Origin: Chroococcidiopsidaceae cyanobacterium CP_BM_RX_35
GTDB lineage: Bacteria; Cyanobacteriota; Cyanobacteriia; Cyanobacteriales; Chroococcidiopsidaceae
DNA: 7,906 bases
Reading direction: 5' to 3'
Assembly (NCBI GenBank): GCA_019242465.1
Contig: JAFAVL010000118.1
Location: forward strand, 1-7,906
Shown here piece by piece: positions 5,453-7,906 of this stretch. The position numbers and the translations under genes are program-made. Below the pieces are notes generated by a model. It was not told the DNA's origin. It ran no database searches and saw nothing but the letters and a program-made list of their open reading frames with translations. Numbering within the stretch: the stretch's first letter is position 1; every line of letters begins with the position of its first letter.

Positions 5453-6496
5453 GTGGGTGTTCTAAGTCGGTTTACCTTATCTAGGGACATGGGTATCGAC
5501 CTCGGTACTGCCAACACCCTCATTTATGTGTCTGGTAAAGGTATTGTTTTACAAGAGCCATCAGTAGTTGCCATAGCGCAAAAAGATAAAGTCCCACTGG
5601 CAGTGGGAGAAGATGCTAAAAAAATGCTGGGTCGAACGCCTGGAGATGTAGTGGTTTTACGTCCCTTGCGCGATGGCGTGATTGCTGACTTTGATGTAGC
5701 AGAGATTATGCTCAAGCACTTTATCCGGCGCATACATGAAGGCAGAACCCTTGTCTCCCCCAAAATTGTGATTGGCATTCCCAGTGGCGTCACCGGCATT
5801 GAACGGCGAGCAGTTATGGATGCTGCTTTACAAGCAGGTGCCAGAGATGTCTATTTAATTGATGAGCCAGTGGCGGCAGCAATCGGTGCGGGACTACCAG
5901 TGACAGAACCTACTGGTAATATGATTATTGATATCGGTGGCGGCACGACGGAAGTCGCCGTACTCAGTCTCCAGGGGACGGTTCTGAGTGAGTCTGTCCG
6001 CATTGCAGGAGATGAACTGAATGAATCTATCACCTTATACATGAAGAAAGTTCACAATTTAGTGATTGGGGAACGCACGGCAGAGGAAATCAAAATTCGT
6101 ATTGGCTCGGCCTATCCCACAGCTGATGATGAGCATGTCAAGATGGAGATCCGCGGACTACACATGCTGTCGGGTCTGCCGCGCACAGTTACTATTAAGG
6201 CTCCAGAGATTCGAGAAAGTATGTCGGAACCGTTGTCTGTCATTATAGATGCAGTCAAGCGGACACTGGAGAGGACCCCACCAGAACTTGCAGCAGACAT
6301 TATCGACCGGGGAATCATGTTAGCTGGTGGTGGCGCTTTGTTAAAAGGGCTGGATACACTGATTAGTCATGAAACTGGCATTGTCACACATGTGGCAGCC
6401 GACCCCCTGAGCTGTGTTGTTTTGGGGACAGGTCGGGTGCTAGAAAACTTTAAGCAACTAGAACGAGTCTTCAGTGGACGTTCTCGTAGCTTGTAG
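5453..6496 (+). CDS. mreB: Rod-shape-determining actin homologue MreB
   Basis: A 347-aa bacterial actin that polymerises into membrane-attached filaments and positions peptidoglycan synthesis along the cell. All nucleotide-binding motifs are intact: phosphate-1 loop DLGTANT (16-22), the likely catalytic region IDEP with E138, phosphate-2 loop DIGGGTTE (160-167) and adenosine motif LAGGGALL (290-297). Length is standard for the family. The N-terminus MGVLSRFTLSRD is short, basic and hydrophobic, matching the MGLF-type membrane-binding starts of cyanobacterial MreBs. The GTG start is chosen for this reason; the ribosome binding site is only moderate (AGAGAAGA directly before it and GAGGGAG further upstream). 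An ATG at codon 13 would remove the membrane-binding segment. It is the first gene of mreBCD, with mreC 48 bp downstream. Confidence 0.98.
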   Translation: MGVLSRFTLSRDMGIDLGTANTLIYVSGKGIVLQEPSVVAIAQKDKVPLAVGEDAKKMLGRTPGDVVVLRPLRDGVIADFDVAEIMLKHFIRRIHEGRTLVSPKIVIGIPSGVTGIERRAVMDAALQAGARDVYLIDEPVAAAIGAGLPVTEPTGNMIIDIGGGTTEVAVLSLQGTVLSESVRIAGDELNESITLYMKKVHNLVIGERTAEEIKIRIGSAYPTADDEHVKMEIRGLHMLSGLPRTVTIKAPEIRESMSEPLSVIIDAVKRTLERTPPELAADIIDRGIMLAGGGALLKGLDTLISHETGIVTHVAADPLSCVVLGTGRVLENFKQLERVFSGRSRSL

Positions 6497-6544
6497 CATC
6501 GACATCAAGTTTAGATTGTCAATAGTGATTGTGGTAAGTTTTGC

Positions 6545-7294
6545 ATGTACGCACTACGTCGCTGGTGGGAGCGCTATCGGTTGCAACTAGTGCTAGTATC
6601 CCTAGTTTTTGGCTTTGCCTGGGCAATCCGACAAACTCAGGGTGCAGTAGTGTTTGAAGTTTACCAATGGATGACACGCCCTTTCCAATCAGCTCCTACT
6701 CGGACTGAGCAGCTGAGTCATCCCCGGATACTGGAACTGGAAGAGCGATTGGCGGAATTAGACAGTCAAAACCATAAGCTTAAGGAATTATTGGGTTATG
6801 TAGAACATTCAGAATTGCAGCGACCGCTGGTTGCTCCAGTTATTGGGCGAGGTGCGGATAATTGGTGGCAACAGGTTATTCTAGGACGCGGGAGTGAGGA
6901 CGGGATCGAAATTGGCTTCATTGCTATGGCAACTGGAGGATTAGTGGGCAGGATAGAAAGTGTCACTCCCCACACCTGTCGCGTATTGTTAATCAGCGAT
7001 CCCAGCAGCCAGGTGGGTGTGACGATTAGTCGCAGCCGCGATATGGGTTTGATTCAGGGTCAGTCTACTACCCATGTCGTGATGCAGTTTTTCGATAAAG
7101 TTCCGAACGTCCGTCGCGGTGATTTCGTTTCTACATCTACTTACAGCCAGTTATTTCCACCTGGTTTACCAGTAGGACGAGTGGAGTCTGTGAGTTTGAA
7201 CGCCAGCCCTGCACCTAAAGCCATAGTTACACTTTCTACTCCGATTCGCGATCTAGAGTGGGTTGTTGTTTACTCTAAAGGGAAAAACAAGTAA
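6545..7294 (+). CDS. mreC: Rod-shape-determining protein MreC
   Basis: A 249-aa bitopic membrane protein, the periplasmic scaffold that links MreB/MreD to PBP2 and RodA in the elongation machinery. A short basic cytoplasmic start (MYALRRWWERYR) precedes one membrane helix (~13-29). Then come a coiled-coil segment (~58-90, LELEERLAELDSQNHKLKELL) used for dimerisation, and the paired beta domains (~93-245), including the family-typical APVIGRG (97-103), GGLVGRI (131-137), SDPSSQVGV (151-159) and FPPGLPVGRV (204-213) segments. The ATG is the first start after an in-frame stop at 6512-6514. No clear Shine-Dalgarno precedes it (GTGGTAAG about 6 nt upstream is weak). It sits 48 bp after mreB and 4 bp before mreD, so co-transcription is likely. 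Confidence 0.96.
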   Translation: MYALRRWWERYRLQLVLVSLVFGFAWAIRQTQGAVVFEVYQWMTRPFQSAPTRTEQLSHPRILELEERLAELDSQNHKLKELLGYVEHSELQRPLVAPVIGRGADNWWQQVILGRGSEDGIEIGFIAMATGGLVGRIESVTPHTCRVLLISDPSSQVGVTISRSRDMGLIQGQSTTHVVMQFFDKVPNVRRGDFVSTSTYSQLFPPGLPVGRVESVSLNASPAPKAIVTLSTPIRDLEWVVVYSKGKNK

Positions 7295-7298
7295 AAAT

Positions 7299-7906
7299 GT
7301 GACCGTTTCTGAGTGGCATCCGCTCATACGTCAAGTTATAAATTGGACGGTGACAATCGGGTCAGCGCTCTTATGCCTACTACTGTTGCCAATGCGCCTA
7401 CCGGGAATGGAATTGTTAGGCATTACACCCAACTGGTCCTTGATTTGGGTAGTGACTTGGAGCATTAAGCGCACAGCTATTCAAGGAGCCAGCGCTGGTC
7501 TAGTCTTAGGACTCTTGCAAGATGGCATGACATCACCAGACCCAACTCATACCCTGAGTCTATCTCTGGTGGGAGTTTTGACGGCGCGCTTGCAAAAGCC
7601 GCGTTATATCAAGGAAGACTTTATTTCTATTGCCTTAATTGTCTTTTGCATGGCGGTGCTGGCAGAAACATTAACTGCACTACAGTTCAGTTTTATCAGC
7701 CACTCATTTGACGTAGATAGCTGTGCTGCTGATGTCCCTTGTTCTACCAATGCTATCCCTAATTTGGCTGAAATTTGGACGTACTACCAGAGAATTGCTC
7801 TTGCTTCTGCCATCCTCAGTAGCCTTTGGGCTCCAGTAGTTTATTACCCACTGAATCGATGGTGGGAATGGTTCAATATGCTAAAGCCCTCGAAAGTCCT
7901 AAGATT
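7299..7906 (+). CDS. mreD: Rod-shape-determining protein MreD (3' end beyond window)
   Basis: The frame is open from a GTG at 7299 to the window edge (202 codons, no stop), so the gene is cut off by the window, not broken. MreD is the polytopic membrane partner of MreC in the elongation complex. The translation begins MTVSEWHPLIRQVINWTV and has about five or six hydrophobic segments (~14-32, 45-56, 62-75, 86-97, 107-128, 165-186). Cyanobacterial MreD hallmarks as I recall them are present: LPGMELLGI-PNW, GLLQD-MTSP-PTH, EDFISIALIVF and the C-terminal SSLWAPVVYYPLNRWW. The missing part is probably only a few residues, since homologues end shortly after this motif. The ribosome binding site is weak and the gap to mreC only 4 bp, which fits translational coupling. 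TTG codons at 7263 and 7266, inside mreC, are in-frame alternatives. Confidence 0.93.
   Translation, partial: MTVSEWHPLIRQVINWTVTIGSALLCLLLLPMRLPGMELLGITPNWSLIWVVTWSIKRTAIQGASAGLVLGLLQDGMTSPDPTHTLSLSLVGVLTARLQKPRYIKEDFISIALIVFCMAVLAETLTALQFSFISHSFDVDSCAADVPCSTNAIPNLAEIWTYYQRIALASAILSSLWAPVVYYPLNRWWEWFNMLKPSKVLR

Overview
The window is a piece of a cyanobacterial chromosome carrying housekeeping genes. The evidence is the set of proteins: a signal-peptide amidase with stacked AMIN domains and a C-terminal Amidase_3 domain, an MreB that begins in the way typical of cyanobacteria, a short ~120-residue SSB, and a CPA2 antiporter resembling cyanobacterial NhaS3. Supporting signs are one HIP1 octamer (GCGATCGC, 1422-1429), a match to the cyanobacterial LexA box upstream of ssb, and a CATCTCC-type low-complexity repeat of a kind common in cyanobacterial intergenic DNA. 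I cannot name the genus from sequence reading alone; a filamentous or Chroococcidiopsis-like lineage is a guess.

Layout. Positions 1-212 are non-coding DNA downstream of the amidase gene. An N-acetylmuramoyl-L-alanine amidase gene (AmiC type) lies on the minus strand at 213-2069, with a TTG start. Then comes a gap of about 470 bp holding small palindromes and a GC-rich repeat with one inverted copy. The repeat runs into the 3' end of a minus-strand Na+(K+)/H+ antiporter gene (2537-3955). A 170-bp divergent spacer separates this from a secreted SIMPL-domain protein gene on the plus strand (4126-4824). That gene converges, with only 20 bp between, on ssb (4845-5210, minus strand). A divergent regulatory region (5211-5452) separates ssb from the plus-strand shape operon mreB (5453-6496), mreC (6545-7294) and mreD (7299 to the window edge, incomplete).

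How the genes fit together. MreB, MreC and MreD form the membrane-associated complex that guides lateral cell-wall synthesis, and the amidase cuts peptidoglycan during daughter-cell separation or septal remodelling, so both ends of the window concern the cell wall. The antiporter handles ion and pH homeostasis. SSB serves DNA replication and repair. The SIMPL protein has no firmly assigned job.

The most informative non-coding region is 5211-5452. It holds a LexA-box match close to the ssb start, a 15-codon upstream ORF with a strong ribosome binding site whose stop codon overlaps the ssb start codon (ATGA), a plausible mreB promoter, and two potential RNA hairpins in the presumed mreB leader. 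I found no CRISPR array, insertion sequence, tRNA or rRNA, and no clear new defence or mobile system. The window reads as ordinary core genome with some regulatory details worth testing.
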